Shown piece by piece: positions 10,551-20,016 of a DNA stretch of 64,000 nucleotides. Origin of the DNA: an uncultured Schaedlerella sp. (GTDB lineage Bacteria > Bacillota > Clostridia > Lachnospirales > Lachnospiraceae). The notes beneath the pieces were generated by a model. It ran no database searches. It worked only from the letters and a program-made list of their open reading frames with translations, and was not told the origin of the DNA. The stretch is taken from contig CAKSAJ010000003.1 of assembly GCA_934435195.1 (NCBI GenBank), positions 124,001 to 188,000 on the forward strand, written 5' to 3'. Position numbers and translations under genes: made by a program. Numbering within the stretch: position 1 is the first letter of the stretch; each line of letters starts with the position of its first letter.

Positions 10551-11159
10551 ATGATTCAAGAAATTGAGAACAGAAGAAGTATAAGAAAATATAAAAAAGA
10601 TAAGATTAGTAAAAAATTAATCGAAGAAATAATATATAGTGCTACCCTTGCACCATCTGCCAAAAACAGACAGCCTTGGAAATTTATTGTATATCAAGGC
10701 AAAGAAAAAGATAAGTTGGTTGATATTATGCGTCAGGGTATAAATTCAGAAAAAATCAATCATACACTTATGCCTGAATGGGCATTTGCCATACCTGATG
10801 CTGAAAATACAGTAAGGATCATGCAAGAAGCTCCTTGCCTTATAGCAGTGTTAAATACAAATCAACATACACCTTTTACACGTATTGAAAACGAAAATAG
10901 AATCGTAGAAATTTGTGATTCTCTATCAATAGGTGCGGCTATTGAAAATATGATATTAACAGCAACAAGCTATGGATTAGGCACATTATGGATTGCGAAT
11001 ACTTGTTTTGCGTATAATAAACTGGTAGATTTTATCGGGACAGATTGTCAGCTGACAGGAATTGTTACTGTTGGAGTTTCAAATGAAGCACCAGCCAAGA
11101 GGCCTCGGAAACCATTCGCAGATATTGTTGAATTTAGAGATGTATCAGAGTGCGAATGA
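10551..11159 (+). CDS. Nitroreductase family flavoprotein
   Basis: A 202-residue FMN-dependent oxidoreductase. The N-terminal RRSIRKYKK motif binds FMN phosphate, followed by LAPSAKNRQPWKF; later GAAIENMILTATSYGLGT and GVSNEAPAKRPRKP complete the family pattern. The ATG at 10551 is chosen over an upstream in-frame TTG because GGAGG lies 5 nt before it and would otherwise be inside the gene. It stands alone in a gap between leftward genes. The physiological substrate is unknown. Confidence 0.9.
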   Translation: MIQEIENRRSIRKYKKDKISKKLIEEIIYSATLAPSAKNRQPWKFIVYQGKEKDKLVDIMRQGINSEKINHTLMPEWAFAIPDAENTVRIMQEAPCLIAVLNTNQHTPFTRIENENRIVEICDSLSIGAAIENMILTATSYGLGTLWIANTCFAYNKLVDFIGTDCQLTGIVTVGVSNEAPAKRPRKPFADIVEFRDVSECE

Positions 11160-11195
11160 TAGTCCGCTTAAAAGGAGCACGAATAAAATCAATGA

Positions 11196-11837
11196 CTACA
11201 TTTTATCAATTTTTTTACGCACCTTCAGCATTTTCTGGTCCAATTGTGTAATAACAGCTGCGCACTGTTGTAGTTCTTCATCAATCATATCCGTTTCTTT
11301 CTCGCCTCTTTTATATCTGAGCTGATGATCCAGATTAGCCCAATAATCCATAGCAGCTGTACGGAGCTGTAATTCCACACGAATCCACTGCATTTCTTTC
11401 TGAAATGCAATCGCTACATCTAAAATCATATGAAGACTCTGATAACCTGATTTCTTCGGATGCTTGATATAATCTTTCACTTTGACTATTCGTAAATCCT
11501 TCTGCTCCTCAAGTAAATCTGTAACCCGATAAATATCATCCACATAAGAACAGATTGCCCTTACACCAATGAGATCATTTATTTTCTCTAATGCAACATC
11601 GCAATCCATTTCCAGTCCTTTTTTTTGCAGTTTCTTGCAAACACTGTCATATTCTTTCAATCGTCCTGTTTTCATCTGTATAATATTTCTATTGTATTTC
11701 ATCAACAAAAATGTGTTAATAATATCCAATTTGGTCATCATAAGACTAATTGCACATTTTCCTTTCACAGTGAACTCGCTGTCTGTGAGCATACGCTGTA
11801 GATTTTCTTTTCTTTTCATCTTATCTTTCTTTTTCAA
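11196..11837 (-). CDS. Small alarmone synthetase (RelA/SpoT domain)
   Basis: A 213-residue single-domain (p)ppGpp synthetase like YjbM/RelQ or YwaC/RelP. Visible motifs are the basic G-loop TGRLKEYDSVCKKL, the DLIGVRAIC strand, GYQSLHMI, and VELQLRT followed by YWANLDHQLRYK. It has no HD hydrolase domain or C-terminal regulatory region, so it should only make alarmone, transferring pyrophosphate from ATP to GDP or GTP. It is not obviously in an operon. The RelP versus RelQ assignment is not certain. Confidence 0.9.
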   Translation of the reverse strand: MKKKDKMKRKENLQRMLTDSEFTVKGKCAISLMMTKLDIINTFLLMKYNRNIIQMKTGRLKEYDSVCKKLQKKGLEMDCDVALEKINDLIGVRAICSYVDDIYRVTDLLEEQKDLRIVKVKDYIKHPKKSGYQSLHMILDVAIAFQKEMQWIRVELQLRTAAMDYWANLDHQLRYKRGEKETDMIDEELQQCAAVITQLDQKMLKVRKKIDKM

Positions 11838-11948
11838 TTTCTTTTACCTCTTCATCAGCATACACAATCTACAGTATTTTATAATATTTCTTTATTAACA
11901 AATTCGGGTTGCTTATACATTAAACTTGTGTTAAATTTTTCAATCAGA

Positions 11949-12101
11949 CTACTTTTTATTCTTTGGCTTTATTCCCCAGAATACAACATTCATGATAACC
12001 ACGATCAACAGCACAACCGCCATAGATACCCAGAATCCCATATTAAGCCCTAGCAATTCACTTGTTCCAAAAATTGTCATCCAAATTTCTTTCCAATTCA
12101 T
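11949..12101 (-). CDS. Small membrane protein downstream of mgtA (50 aa)
   Basis: A 50-residue ORF starting 12 nt after the mgtA stop. The AGGAGG that overlaps the mgtA stop lies 8 nt from the ATG at 12101, which is preferred over an in-frame ATG six bases upstream with only 2 nt of spacing. It begins MNWKEIW, has one strongly hydrophobic helix (about 22-44: GFWVSMAVVLLIVVIMNVVF) and ends in a lysine-rich KPKNKK tail. Tight coupling to the ATPase suggests a small accessory subunit, comparable in position to known small partners of transport ATPases (KdpF, MgtU/MgtR-like); no homology to these is claimed. Confidence 0.75.
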   Translation of the reverse strand: MNWKEIWMTIFGTSELLGLNMGFWVSMAVVLLIVVIMNVVFWGIKPKNKK

Positions 12102-12113
12102 CCTCATTACCTC

Positions 12114-14879
12114 CTAGAGCAGTTCACCATAATGACGAACATATGCTTTTTTCAAGCTGGTTGCCAGTATCATGTACAACAAAATGCATGGTATTAAATA
12201 TGCAAAATAAGATATCGGTAACGCCACAAGACCAAGGGCTGTTCCGAGTGGTGTAAATGGAATCACGGTTAAAACTGCAATACCTGTCATAGTAAGTAAT
12301 GTTACCGGAGCAGAGGCACGGCTCTGGATAAATGGAAGCTTCGGTGTACGAATCATATGGATTACTAATGTCTGACTCCACATAGATTCCACGAACCATC
12401 CTGCCTGGAACATACCGATATATTTTGCCTGCATAGCCAGAAGCTGTGCCCCGCTATAATGAGCAGCCAGATCATTAAATAGAACACCTTTCGATACAAA
12501 GAGTGGGCAAAATACAAAGTACATGAAAATATACGTTGTAAAATCAAAAATTGAGCTTGTAGGTCCGATCCAGAGCATGAAATTTCCCACACTGGAAGCA
12601 TCCCATTTACGTGGTTTTGCAATAAATTCTTCGTCTACATTATCCCATGGAATTGCCGTACAGGATAAATCATAGATCAGATTCAGGAAAATCAGATGTA
12701 CACTCATCATTGGAAGGAACGGCAAAAGTGCCGAAGCCGCCAGTACTGAGAACATATTTCCAAAATTAGAGGACGCTGTCATCTTGATGTATTTAATCAT
12801 ATTGGCATAGGTTTTACGTCCTTCTATGATTCCCTCTTCCAGAACCATCAAATCTTTTTCAAGCAAAATGATATCGGCAGATTCTTTCGCAACATCTACT
12901 GCAGTATCTACAGATATCCCGATATCAGCATCTTTCATAGCTGCGGCATCATTGATCCCGTCACCCATGAATCCTACGGTATGACCGTTTTCTCTGAGAA
13001 CTGAAACCACACGTGACTTCTGATCTGGGGTCAACTTAGCAAATACCTCTGTTGTCTCTGCTGCTTTTGCAAGCTGTGCGTCAGTCATATGAGTCAGGTC
13101 AGAACCTAGAAGCATGTTGCGGACCTCAAGGCCTACCTGCTTACAAATGGTACGTGTTACCTTATCATTATCACCTGTCAGAATCTTTGTTGTCACACCA
13201 TGCTCTTTCAATGCACGTATCGCATCTGCTGTAGATTTCTTCGGTGGATCAAGGAATGCAAGATATCCGATCAATACCATATCTCGCTCATCTTTCACAC
13301 CAAATGCACCAACCGGAGAAGGATTGCTCTTTTGTGCAATCGCAAGCACGCGGAATCCTTTGTCATTCAGTTCGTCTACTGTCTTCAGAATACGCTTGCG
13401 GACTTCCTCGGTAAGTGACTGCACAGTACCATCACACTCTGCAAAAGAACAGATGGAAAGCATTTCTTCTACAGCACCTTTTGTTACCATCTGCGTCTTT
13501 CCTTTTTTATCCTGCACTACCGTAGTCAGGCGACGACGCGTAAAATCAAATGGAATTTCATCTACCTTTACATAGTTTTCAGACAAATCAAGAAGTTTTG
13601 GATCTGCCGCCTCTTCTTCCTCTGTTCTGTGAATGATCGCCAGGTCCATCAGGTTCTTATAACCGGTCTGGAAGTAGCTGTTTAAATATGCGTGGCGCAG
13701 TACTCTTGTATCATCTTCTCCATTCACATTCAGGTGATATTCCAGCACAACCTTATCCTGTGTCAGAGTTCCTGTTTTATCTGTACAAAGAATATCAATT
13801 GCTCCAAAATTCTGGATAGAATTCAGGTTTTTAACGATGGTTTTCTTTTTACTCATAGAAACAGCACCTTTTGCAAGGCAGGTTGTTACGATCATCGGAA
13901 GCATTTCCGGGGTCAGACCGACAGCAATGGAAATTCCAAACAGGAAGGCATCCAGCCATTCCCTTTTTGTGATACCATTAATAAAGAATACTAGTGGAAC
14001 CATGACCAGCATAAACCGAATCAGAACCCAGGAAACTGCATTTACCCCTTTGGTAAAGCTGGTTTCTACCGCTTCACCTGCAATCGCAGATGCCATGGAT
14101 CCAAATAAAGTGCGGTCTCCTGTGCATACAACCACTGCCGTTGCACTTCCGGAAATAACATTACTTCCCATAAAAGCAATATTGCTATAATCGGTGATAC
14201 TTTCTTTCTGTGCACATGCCTTCGGTGTCTTTTCCACCGGTTCACTTTCACCTGTCAGACTTGCCTGACTGATAAATAAGTCTTTTGCATCCAGAATACG
14301 GACATCTGCCGGAATCATGTCTCCTGCTGAAAGATGTACAATATCCCCTACAACCAGATCGTCCATAGGAATCTCAATTTTTTCTTGTTCCCTTCTTGTA
14401 ACGGTACAAGTAGTTGTGATCATGGATAACAGTTTTTCTGCTGCATTTCCACTTCTGGATTCCTGCACAAAACGAAGCGTCCCGGAAATCATAACCATAG
14501 TCAGAATAATCACCACTGTTAATGAATCAAAATCTTCCGGTGAACTTCCTAACAGAGAAAAATATGGAAACACCATATCTGTCATCGTAGAAACAACTGC
14601 CAGACAGAAAAGGATCGCTGTAAATGGATTGATAAATGCTCCTGCCAGACGTTTCGCAAGGGATTGTTTCTTCTCATGGGTTACTTTATTTGTTCCATAT
14701 TTTGTACGGCTCACTGATACATTTTCAGCATCCAGACCGCGAAGCGTTGTATGAAGACTCTTTAAAACCTCCTTGATTGGATTGGTAGCCGCATATTGGA
14801 TGCGGTTGTTCTGCTCGTCACGGATTACCGCCTGCTGTACTGCCTGACGAACAGCTACGCGATTTTCTTTCTTATTCAT
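12114..14879 (-). CDS. mgtA: MgtA-type magnesium-translocating P-type ATPase
   Basis: A 921-residue P3B ATPase that imports Mg2+ across the cytoplasmic membrane. The phosphorylated aspartate is in CTDKTGTLT at about 367; the actuator loop SLTGESEPVEK, the nucleotide-domain motifs LTGDN and MGDGINDAAAMKDADIGISVD, and the C-terminal membrane block are all present, and the overall length matches MgtA. The AGGAGG site just before the ATG is strong. The upstream region carries 11-bp direct repeats shared with the second ATPase promoter at 18304-18325, and a 50-residue membrane protein follows directly. Confidence 0.93.
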   Translation of the reverse strand: MNKKENRVAVRQAVQQAVIRDEQNNRIQYAATNPIKEVLKSLHTTLRGLDAENVSVSRTKYGTNKVTHEKKQSLAKRLAGAFINPFTAILFCLAVVSTMTDMVFPYFSLLGSSPEDFDSLTVVIILTMVMISGTLRFVQESRSGNAAEKLLSMITTTCTVTRREQEKIEIPMDDLVVGDIVHLSAGDMIPADVRILDAKDLFISQASLTGESEPVEKTPKACAQKESITDYSNIAFMGSNVISGSATAVVVCTGDRTLFGSMASAIAGEAVETSFTKGVNAVSWVLIRFMLVMVPLVFFINGITKREWLDAFLFGISIAVGLTPEMLPMIVTTCLAKGAVSMSKKKTIVKNLNSIQNFGAIDILCTDKTGTLTQDKVVLEYHLNVNGEDDTRVLRHAYLNSYFQTGYKNLMDLAIIHRTEEEEAADPKLLDLSENYVKVDEIPFDFTRRRLTTVVQDKKGKTQMVTKGAVEEMLSICSFAECDGTVQSLTEEVRKRILKTVDELNDKGFRVLAIAQKSNPSPVGAFGVKDERDMVLIGYLAFLDPPKKSTADAIRALKEHGVTTKILTGDNDKVTRTICKQVGLEVRNMLLGSDLTHMTDAQLAKAAETTEVFAKLTPDQKSRVVSVLRENGHTVGFMGDGINDAAAMKDADIGISVDTAVDVAKESADIILLEKDLMVLEEGIIEGRKTYANMIKYIKMTASSNFGNMFSVLAASALLPFLPMMSVHLIFLNLIYDLSCTAIPWDNVDEEFIAKPRKWDASSVGNFMLWIGPTSSIFDFTTYIFMYFVFCPLFVSKGVLFNDLAAHYSGAQLLAMQAKYIGMFQAGWFVESMWSQTLVIHMIRTPKLPFIQSRASAPVTLLTMTGIAVLTVIPFTPLGTALGLVALPISYFAYLIPCILLYMILATSLKKAYVRHYGELL

Positions 14880-14941
14880 TGGTCTTTACCTCCTTATTTC
14901 GTAATTATTTTTTATATTAATTTCTCCCTTCGACCTCCTAC

Positions 14942-15000
14942 AGAATACAAAAATCGCAAGGAGAATCACATGACCAAAGTCTTGCGATTTCCTTGCGATT
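14942..15000 (-). promoter_or_regulatory. mgtA promoter with 11-bp direct-repeat operator
   Basis: On the plus strand CTTGCGATTTC and CTTGCGATTTA lie back to back at 14981-15002 (11-bp period), so on the mgtA sense strand the box reads AATCGCAAG twice. A candidate -10 (TATTCT, 14942-14947) lies 33 bp downstream with no good -35, as expected for an activator-dependent promoter. A third copy in the opposite orientation is at 14952-14960, between the box and the -10. The same arrangement occurs upstream of the second ATPase gene. Confidence 0.6.
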
Positions 15001-15011
15001 TAGCAAGAATT

Positions 15012-15053
15012 GTTTAAAACAGACGGACTGCTTTCAGTCCGCCTGTTTTAAAC
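15012..15053 (-). terminator. Terminator after the orphan winged-helix gene
   Basis: A near-perfect inverted repeat (GTTTAAAACAG...CGGACTG, four-base loop, CAGTCCG...CTGTTTTAAAC) starts at the end of the winged-helix gene. One A/C-type mismatch interrupts the stem. It separates the ATPase-regulator operon from the mgtA promoter and could work in both directions. Confidence 0.75.
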
Positions 15054-15551
15054 CTTATCATTAAATTTATATCCGATTCCCCAAATCGTTATAATATATT
15101 TTGGTTCGTCTGGATTCGGTTCTATCTTTTTACGCAATTTCCGAATAAATGCCATGATATTGCTGTCGTCCAAAAGATAATTCTCAGACCATACTGCCTT
15201 ATAGATCTGCTCTTTTGTAAATACTTCTCCTCTGTTTTCCGCCAGAAAATACAGGATATCAAACTCCTTAGGAGTCAGGGAAACCGCTTGCCCCATCCTG
15301 GTAACGCTCCTGCTTTTCGAATTGATCACTAATTCACCAAGTTTCATTTCGTCAGAAGGATGGATAGATGGAATTTCTGAATCCTTCGCTGTACTAAGTA
15401 ACAATGAGTTCACATCTCCACTGATCATATCATAGATGCCAGAAAGCAATTCCTTGGCACTGTCCCCTTCCGGTGGTTCTTTGATCAGCTTTTGAAGAAG
15501 CCATTCCTGAAGGGTGGAATCCATAGAAATAACACTGATATTCTTTTTCAC
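15048..15551 (-). CDS. Orphan OmpR/PhoB-type winged-helix DNA-binding protein without receiver domain
   Basis: A 167-residue protein. Residues about 70-165 are a typical OmpR/PhoB C-terminal domain (SLTPKEFDILYFLAENRGEVFTKEQIY, then RKLRKKIE and WGIGYKF). The first 70 residues do not look like a receiver: there is no phospho-acceptor DD pair or K/T switch. No histidine kinase is adjacent. It follows the second P-type ATPase by 15 nt, so it is cotranscribed with it. The 11-bp direct repeats at both ATPase promoters are the kind of site this domain binds, which makes it their likely regulator. Confidence 0.85.
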   Translation of the reverse strand: MKKNISVISMDSTLQEWLLQKLIKEPPEGDSAKELLSGIYDMISGDVNSLLLSTAKDSEIPSIHPSDEMKLGELVINSKSRSVTRMGQAVSLTPKEFDILYFLAENRGEVFTKEQIYKAVWSENYLLDDSNIMAFIRKLRKKIEPNPDEPKYIITIWGIGYKFNDKV

Positions 15552-15566
15552 AATGGTTTCCTCCTT

Positions 15567-18230
15567 TCAGATCAACTCATGATATTTCTTCTGATAAACA
15601 GTTTTGACCACCGTAGTCAGAAGCATATATAACAGGGCTACAACAAACAAAAACAGAAAATACCTGATTGGTAATTTTGTCAATCCAAAAACGGCTGCAC
15701 TCTTGGTAAACGTAAGTGCTGTAAAAGTAATAATTCCGGCAAGCGTCGTACCGATAACCGGAATGGAAGGACTGCTCTGCACAAATGGTATCTTCCGCGT
15801 CCGGAGGAAATGAAGGATCAAAACCTGCGTCCACATCGATTCCAAAAACCATCCTGTCTGAAACAAAGCAACATACTGCGATTGTATCACTGGATCTGCA
15901 ATATTCAGATACGTTACTCCACCACACAACATCGGACAGAGAATATAATATAGAAATAAAAAGGTCACGATGTCAAATAATGAACTGATTGGACCAAAGA
16001 ATAACATAAATCGTCCCAATGTTTTTCCTGACCAATCTCTTGGAGAGAGTGTCTCTGCCTCATCTACATTATCCCATGGAAGAATGATACATAAAATATC
16101 ATACAGCAAATTCAATAATAAAATCTGCAGAGATGTCATTGGCAAAAATGGTAAGAATGCACTGGCACATACAATAGAAAAAATATTGCCAAAATTAGAA
16201 CTTGCCGTAATCTTAATGTATTTGAGCATATTTGTAAATGTTTTACGCCCTTCTAAAATCCCCTGCTCCAATACGCCCAAATCTTTTTGAAGCAATACGA
16301 CATCCGCTGCATCTTTTGCCGCATCTACTGCTGTATCTACTGAAATTCCCACATTTGATTCACAAAGAGCCGGAATATCATTAATTCCATCTCCCAAAAA
16401 TCCTACTGTATGCCCATTTTGTCTTAGAGCAGAAACAAGCCGGACTTTCTGCCCTGGGGTCAGCTCTGCAAATACATGAATATTTTCTACTGTTTTACTA
16501 AGTTCATGATCCGTCATTTGATCCAACTTCGCACCAGTCACTATGATTTCCGAAGGAATCCCTACCCTTCGGCAGATAGAATCTGCTACATCTGCCTGAT
16601 CACCTGTCAGTATTTTCGGTGTTACCTGCAGTCTTTTTAAAGCCTCCACAGATGTCTTTGCTGTCTTTTTCGGAGCATCAAAAAATGCAAGATACCCCAT
16701 CAAAATCATATCATTTTCATCTGTCGATATAATCTGATTTTGTTTCTTAATTTTCTTCCGTGCAACAGCAACTACTTTCATACCATCTTGAAGCATCTCA
16801 TCCACCACAGAAGAAACACTTTGCATCCCGTTTTTTTTCATCGGTAGGATTTCTCCACGAAATTCCACATAACTGCACCGAGACACAATCTGGGAAATAT
16901 TACCCTTCATAATAAGTTGACACTCCCCATTTTTATCTGTTACTAGCGTGCTGACAAACTTTCTTGAATAATCAAACGGGATTTCATCTTCTTTCTGATA
17001 CTGCGTAAGAAGATCAGAAAAATGCTGTTCATGTCCCGGCATTGTCTGACAGGCAAGGATTGCATTGTCAATTGGATTACATACACCGGAATGATAAGCA
17101 CTGTTCAAAAAAGCAAAATCCAACACCTGCCAGCTTTCATTTCCCAACACATCCATATAATATTCAAGAAGGATACTTTCATTGGTCAGTGTTCCCGTCT
17201 TATCCATACATAGTACATCCATACTGCCGAACCCCTGCATGGCATTAATATCTTTAATGATTGTCTGCTTTTTACTCATACTCAGACTGCCCCTTGCAAG
17301 GCAGGCTGTAATTACCATTGGAAGCATTTCCGGCATTAAACCGACAGCTACAGACAACGCAAATGCAAATGATTCCAACCATTTGCCACCTGTAATCTGT
17401 AATAATATAAATACAATAGGAATTAGTACCACAATAAAACGAAGCATAACCCAGGCAATAGAGTTTGCTCCCTTTTGAAAAGATTGTTTTTCATCTGGAT
17501 CTTCTTTCGCGAAACTGCCATACAGTGTGTCTTTTCCTACTGCCAGCACAATCCCTTCACCTTTGCCACTGATAACAGTTGTCGCCATAAACGCAAGATT
17601 TTCAAGCTGAGTCAATGATTCTGGATTACTGTAACTCAATGCCTGTGCATTTTTTTCCAGAATCGCACTTTCTCCTGTGATTGCTGCCTGCGACAAAAAA
17701 AGATCGCTGACCTTTGTGAGCCTTAAATCTGCCGGAACGCGGTCACCTGCTGAGAGTAGAACAATATCCCCAACTACCAGTTTCTCCGCCGGAATTTCTT
17801 TTACTTCTCCTTCCCGCCGTACTGTAACGCTCTCATGTATCAGACGATTCAACTGTTTTGATGCATTCTTTGCACGAATTTCCTGGACCAGACGGATTGT
17901 GCCACTAATTAAAATCATTGAAAAGATGATAATAGCAGTCGTTGCATTTCTGGCAAAATTAGACACAAGAACCACATCCGTAGCCAGTGAAATAATTCCG
18001 AGAACCAAAAGAATAATATTAAATGGATTGATAAATGCCCTGCGCAGTCGTCGCAACATAGTGTCATTTTTTCGCTTCGAGAAACTGTTTGCACCATACT
18101 TTTCCCGCATCGACTCAATCTGTGTTTGTGACAAACCATCCTGTGACACTTCTAATTCCTGATATATTTGTGATACTTCTCGATAAGCGTATTTTTTAAT
18201 ACAACAGTCGATTAGTGTAGTCTTAGGCAT
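15567..18230 (-). CDS. Second MgtA-type P-type cation ATPase
   Basis: An 887-residue P-type ATPase similar throughout to the MgtA encoded at 12114-14879. The phosphorylation site CMDKTGTLT is near 342, with TGESAILEK in the actuator domain, LTGDQ in the nucleotide domain and LGDGINDIPALCESNVGISVD in the hinge. Magnesium is the likely substrate by similarity, though a change in the hinge (IPALCESN against AAAMKDAD) may mean different specificity or control. It heads a two-gene operon with the orphan winged-helix protein. Confidence 0.9.
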   Translation of the reverse strand: MPKTTLIDCCIKKYAYREVSQIYQELEVSQDGLSQTQIESMREKYGANSFSKRKNDTMLRRLRRAFINPFNIILLVLGIISLATDVVLVSNFARNATTAIIIFSMILISGTIRLVQEIRAKNASKQLNRLIHESVTVRREGEVKEIPAEKLVVGDIVLLSAGDRVPADLRLTKVSDLFLSQAAITGESAILEKNAQALSYSNPESLTQLENLAFMATTVISGKGEGIVLAVGKDTLYGSFAKEDPDEKQSFQKGANSIAWVMLRFIVVLIPIVFILLQITGGKWLESFAFALSVAVGLMPEMLPMVITACLARGSLSMSKKQTIIKDINAMQGFGSMDVLCMDKTGTLTNESILLEYYMDVLGNESWQVLDFAFLNSAYHSGVCNPIDNAILACQTMPGHEQHFSDLLTQYQKEDEIPFDYSRKFVSTLVTDKNGECQLIMKGNISQIVSRCSYVEFRGEILPMKKNGMQSVSSVVDEMLQDGMKVVAVARKKIKKQNQIISTDENDMILMGYLAFFDAPKKTAKTSVEALKRLQVTPKILTGDQADVADSICRRVGIPSEIIVTGAKLDQMTDHELSKTVENIHVFAELTPGQKVRLVSALRQNGHTVGFLGDGINDIPALCESNVGISVDTAVDAAKDAADVVLLQKDLGVLEQGILEGRKTFTNMLKYIKITASSNFGNIFSIVCASAFLPFLPMTSLQILLLNLLYDILCIILPWDNVDEAETLSPRDWSGKTLGRFMLFFGPISSLFDIVTFLFLYYILCPMLCGGVTYLNIADPVIQSQYVALFQTGWFLESMWTQVLILHFLRTRKIPFVQSSPSIPVIGTTLAGIITFTALTFTKSAAVFGLTKLPIRYFLFLFVVALLYMLLTTVVKTVYQKKYHELI

Positions 18231-18265
18231 GTAGTCTTGCCTCCTTTCGCAATACAGATATTATT

Positions 18266-18325
18266 ATTTTAACATTATCTGGCAAAAACTCCATGCTTAG
18301 ATTCTTGCTTTTTTCTTGCGATTAC
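18266..18325 (-). promoter_or_regulatory. Promoter of the second P-type ATPase with matching direct repeats
   Basis: CTTGCTTTTTT (18304-18314) and CTTGCGATTAC (18315-18325) form an 11-bp-period direct repeat, in the same orientation and spacing as at mgtA. A candidate -10 TAAAAT (18266-18271) lies 32 bp downstream; the -35 position reads poorly (ATGGAG). One half-site is degenerate after CTTGC. Confidence 0.55.
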
Positions 18326-18342
18326 AGACTTAATAGACGGTC

Positions 18343-20016
18343 TCAACGTGACCAATGTGACTTACTTATATTTATAATACGCCCCATTTCTGCAGATACT
18401 CTATGTGAAATAGCAATCACTGTCCTTCTCTCTGAAACCCTCTTTAAAGCCTGCATGACTTGATGCTCTGTATCAATATCAAGATTCGCAGTAATCTCAT
18501 CAAGGAGAAGAATTTTCGGTTCTGCTACTGCTGCCCTTGCAATTGCCATAAGCTGCCACTGCCCCTGTGAAAATAATTCATTTGTGCAAGCCGTATCATA
18601 CCCATTTTCCAAAGACTCAATCACCTCATCCAGCCCTGTGAGAACTGCCGCAGCCTTAACCTGTTCATCTGAAATTGCCTCATCATATAATGTAATTTGA
18701 TCCTTTACCGACCCAGGTACCATATGATATGACTGCTCTACACAGCCAAACCATTTCCGTTTTTCTTTCTCCGACAACTGTTCGACAGGAATTCCCTGAA
18801 CCAATATTTCTCCCTCCTGCGGCTTATAAAGTCCAAGTAAAAGCTTAAAAATTGTACTCTTTCCCGCACCGCTACGTCCAGAAAGTGTTACCTGTTCTCC
18901 TTCTTCCACTTGAAAGCTGATATCATCCAGCACGACATGTTCATCGTAACCAAATGTAACGTGATGAAAGGAAATCATCGACACGTTTTCTTTCACTTCT
19001 ATGTGTTTGCACTTTTTCATTTCTTCCAATTCATAAAATTCATTGATTCTGTGAATACCCGCCAATGCCGACTGAATTGTCTGAATCTCCATCCCCAGAC
19101 TTTCTACCGGTGTAAAGATTTGCGAAATATAATTCATAATTGCGACTGCCGTTCCTGCAGACATTCTGAAAAATGTAAGAATGATTGCATTTCCAGAAGC
19201 TGAAAGTAGCATAACAACCGCAACAACGAGTGCATTCAAAATCAAAATAATTGGTGAATACACTGCATTATAAAAATTCGTCCTCTCCATTGCCTGATAA
19301 CTATCATCTATATAAGTATCATAACGTTCTTCCATATATGTTTCTTTTCCAAGACAATGTATCGTACGAATATTGTGAAGCGTTTCAGGAACATGTCCTG
19401 CTGCACGACCTATTGCTTTTCGATTTCGAATCTCCGCTGCCAGCATATTTTTCTGAACATATCTCGTAAACAAAAAAATCAATGGTAATAATACAAGCAG
19501 GATGAGCGTAACTCCTTGATTCTGAATCCAAATCACAACCAAAATACTGACTATCTTACATATATCCGCAAACATACTGATGATTCCAGATGTAAATAAA
19601 TTTTCCACTGTATCTACATCTCCGACAAACCTAGAAACCAATGTTCCGGGTTCCTGTTTATTAAGATTCTCTGTGGTGAGATTCGTAAACTTTTCCATCA
19701 GACTACTGCGCAGTGCATGTGTCATCTTTTGCCCAAATACGGTAAGCATTGCCTCTCGTGCCGACTCCAATAAACCAGTGCATATAAGCAGAACAAAGTA
19801 CAGCAAAACAAGTACCACTGACAGTTCTCTCTTTTCCGTAATCGTATCTATCATTTTTGCTAAAACGAGCGGTGGTAACAATGCCGTTATAATTGCACCA
19901 ATTACTGCACAAAAGATTCCAAGCGAAAGCATTTTTTGCTTCTTCACAATGTCAAAAAATATCTTGTCTAATCTATTTTTGTTCAAACAATTTCCGTTTG
20001 CACCATTTCTATTCAA
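18343..20016 (-). CDS. ABC exporter half-transporter B (catalytic Walker B)
   Basis: A 557-residue half-transporter with six membrane segments and a C-terminal ATPase. Walker A is GRSGAGKST; Walker B LLLDE retains the catalytic glutamate; the signature is degenerate (FSQGQ instead of LSGGQ); the H-loop ISHR is intact. The start is set at TTG 20016, which overlaps the upstream stop (TTGAATAG) and follows AGGAGGGGG at normal spacing; the in-frame ATG at 20055 would lie inside the neighbouring gene and lacks a ribosome site. It pairs with the upstream half-transporter, and the substrate is unknown. Confidence 0.88.
   Translation of the reverse strand: MNRNGANGNCLNKNRLDKIFFDIVKKQKMLSLGIFCAVIGAIITALLPPLVLAKMIDTITEKRELSVVLVLLYFVLLICTGLLESAREAMLTVFGQKMTHALRSSLMEKFTNLTTENLNKQEPGTLVSRFVGDVDTVENLFTSGIISMFADICKIVSILVVIWIQNQGVTLILLVLLPLIFLFTRYVQKNMLAAEIRNRKAIGRAAGHVPETLHNIRTIHCLGKETYMEERYDTYIDDSYQAMERTNFYNAVYSPIILILNALVVAVVMLLSASGNAIILTFFRMSAGTAVAIMNYISQIFTPVESLGMEIQTIQSALAGIHRINEFYELEEMKKCKHIEVKENVSMISFHHVTFGYDEHVVLDDISFQVEEGEQVTLSGRSGAGKSTIFKLLLGLYKPQEGEILVQGIPVEQLSEKEKRKWFGCVEQSYHMVPGSVKDQITLYDEAISDEQVKAAAVLTGLDEVIESLENGYDTACTNELFSQGQWQLMAIARAAVAEPKILLLDEITANLDIDTEHQVMQALKRVSERRTVIAISHRVSAEMGRIINISKSHWSR

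Noticed and set aside
13114..13575. 153-codon plus-strand frame inside mgtA, and other long antisense frames such as 14317-14754 and 17677-18162
   Set aside because: They lie opposite well-supported ATPase genes, lack ribosome sites and look like no protein family.
14952..14989. AATCGCAAG/CTTGCGATT hairpin as a terminator
   Set aside because: There is no T run, and the sequence belongs to the repeated operator in the mgtA promoter region.
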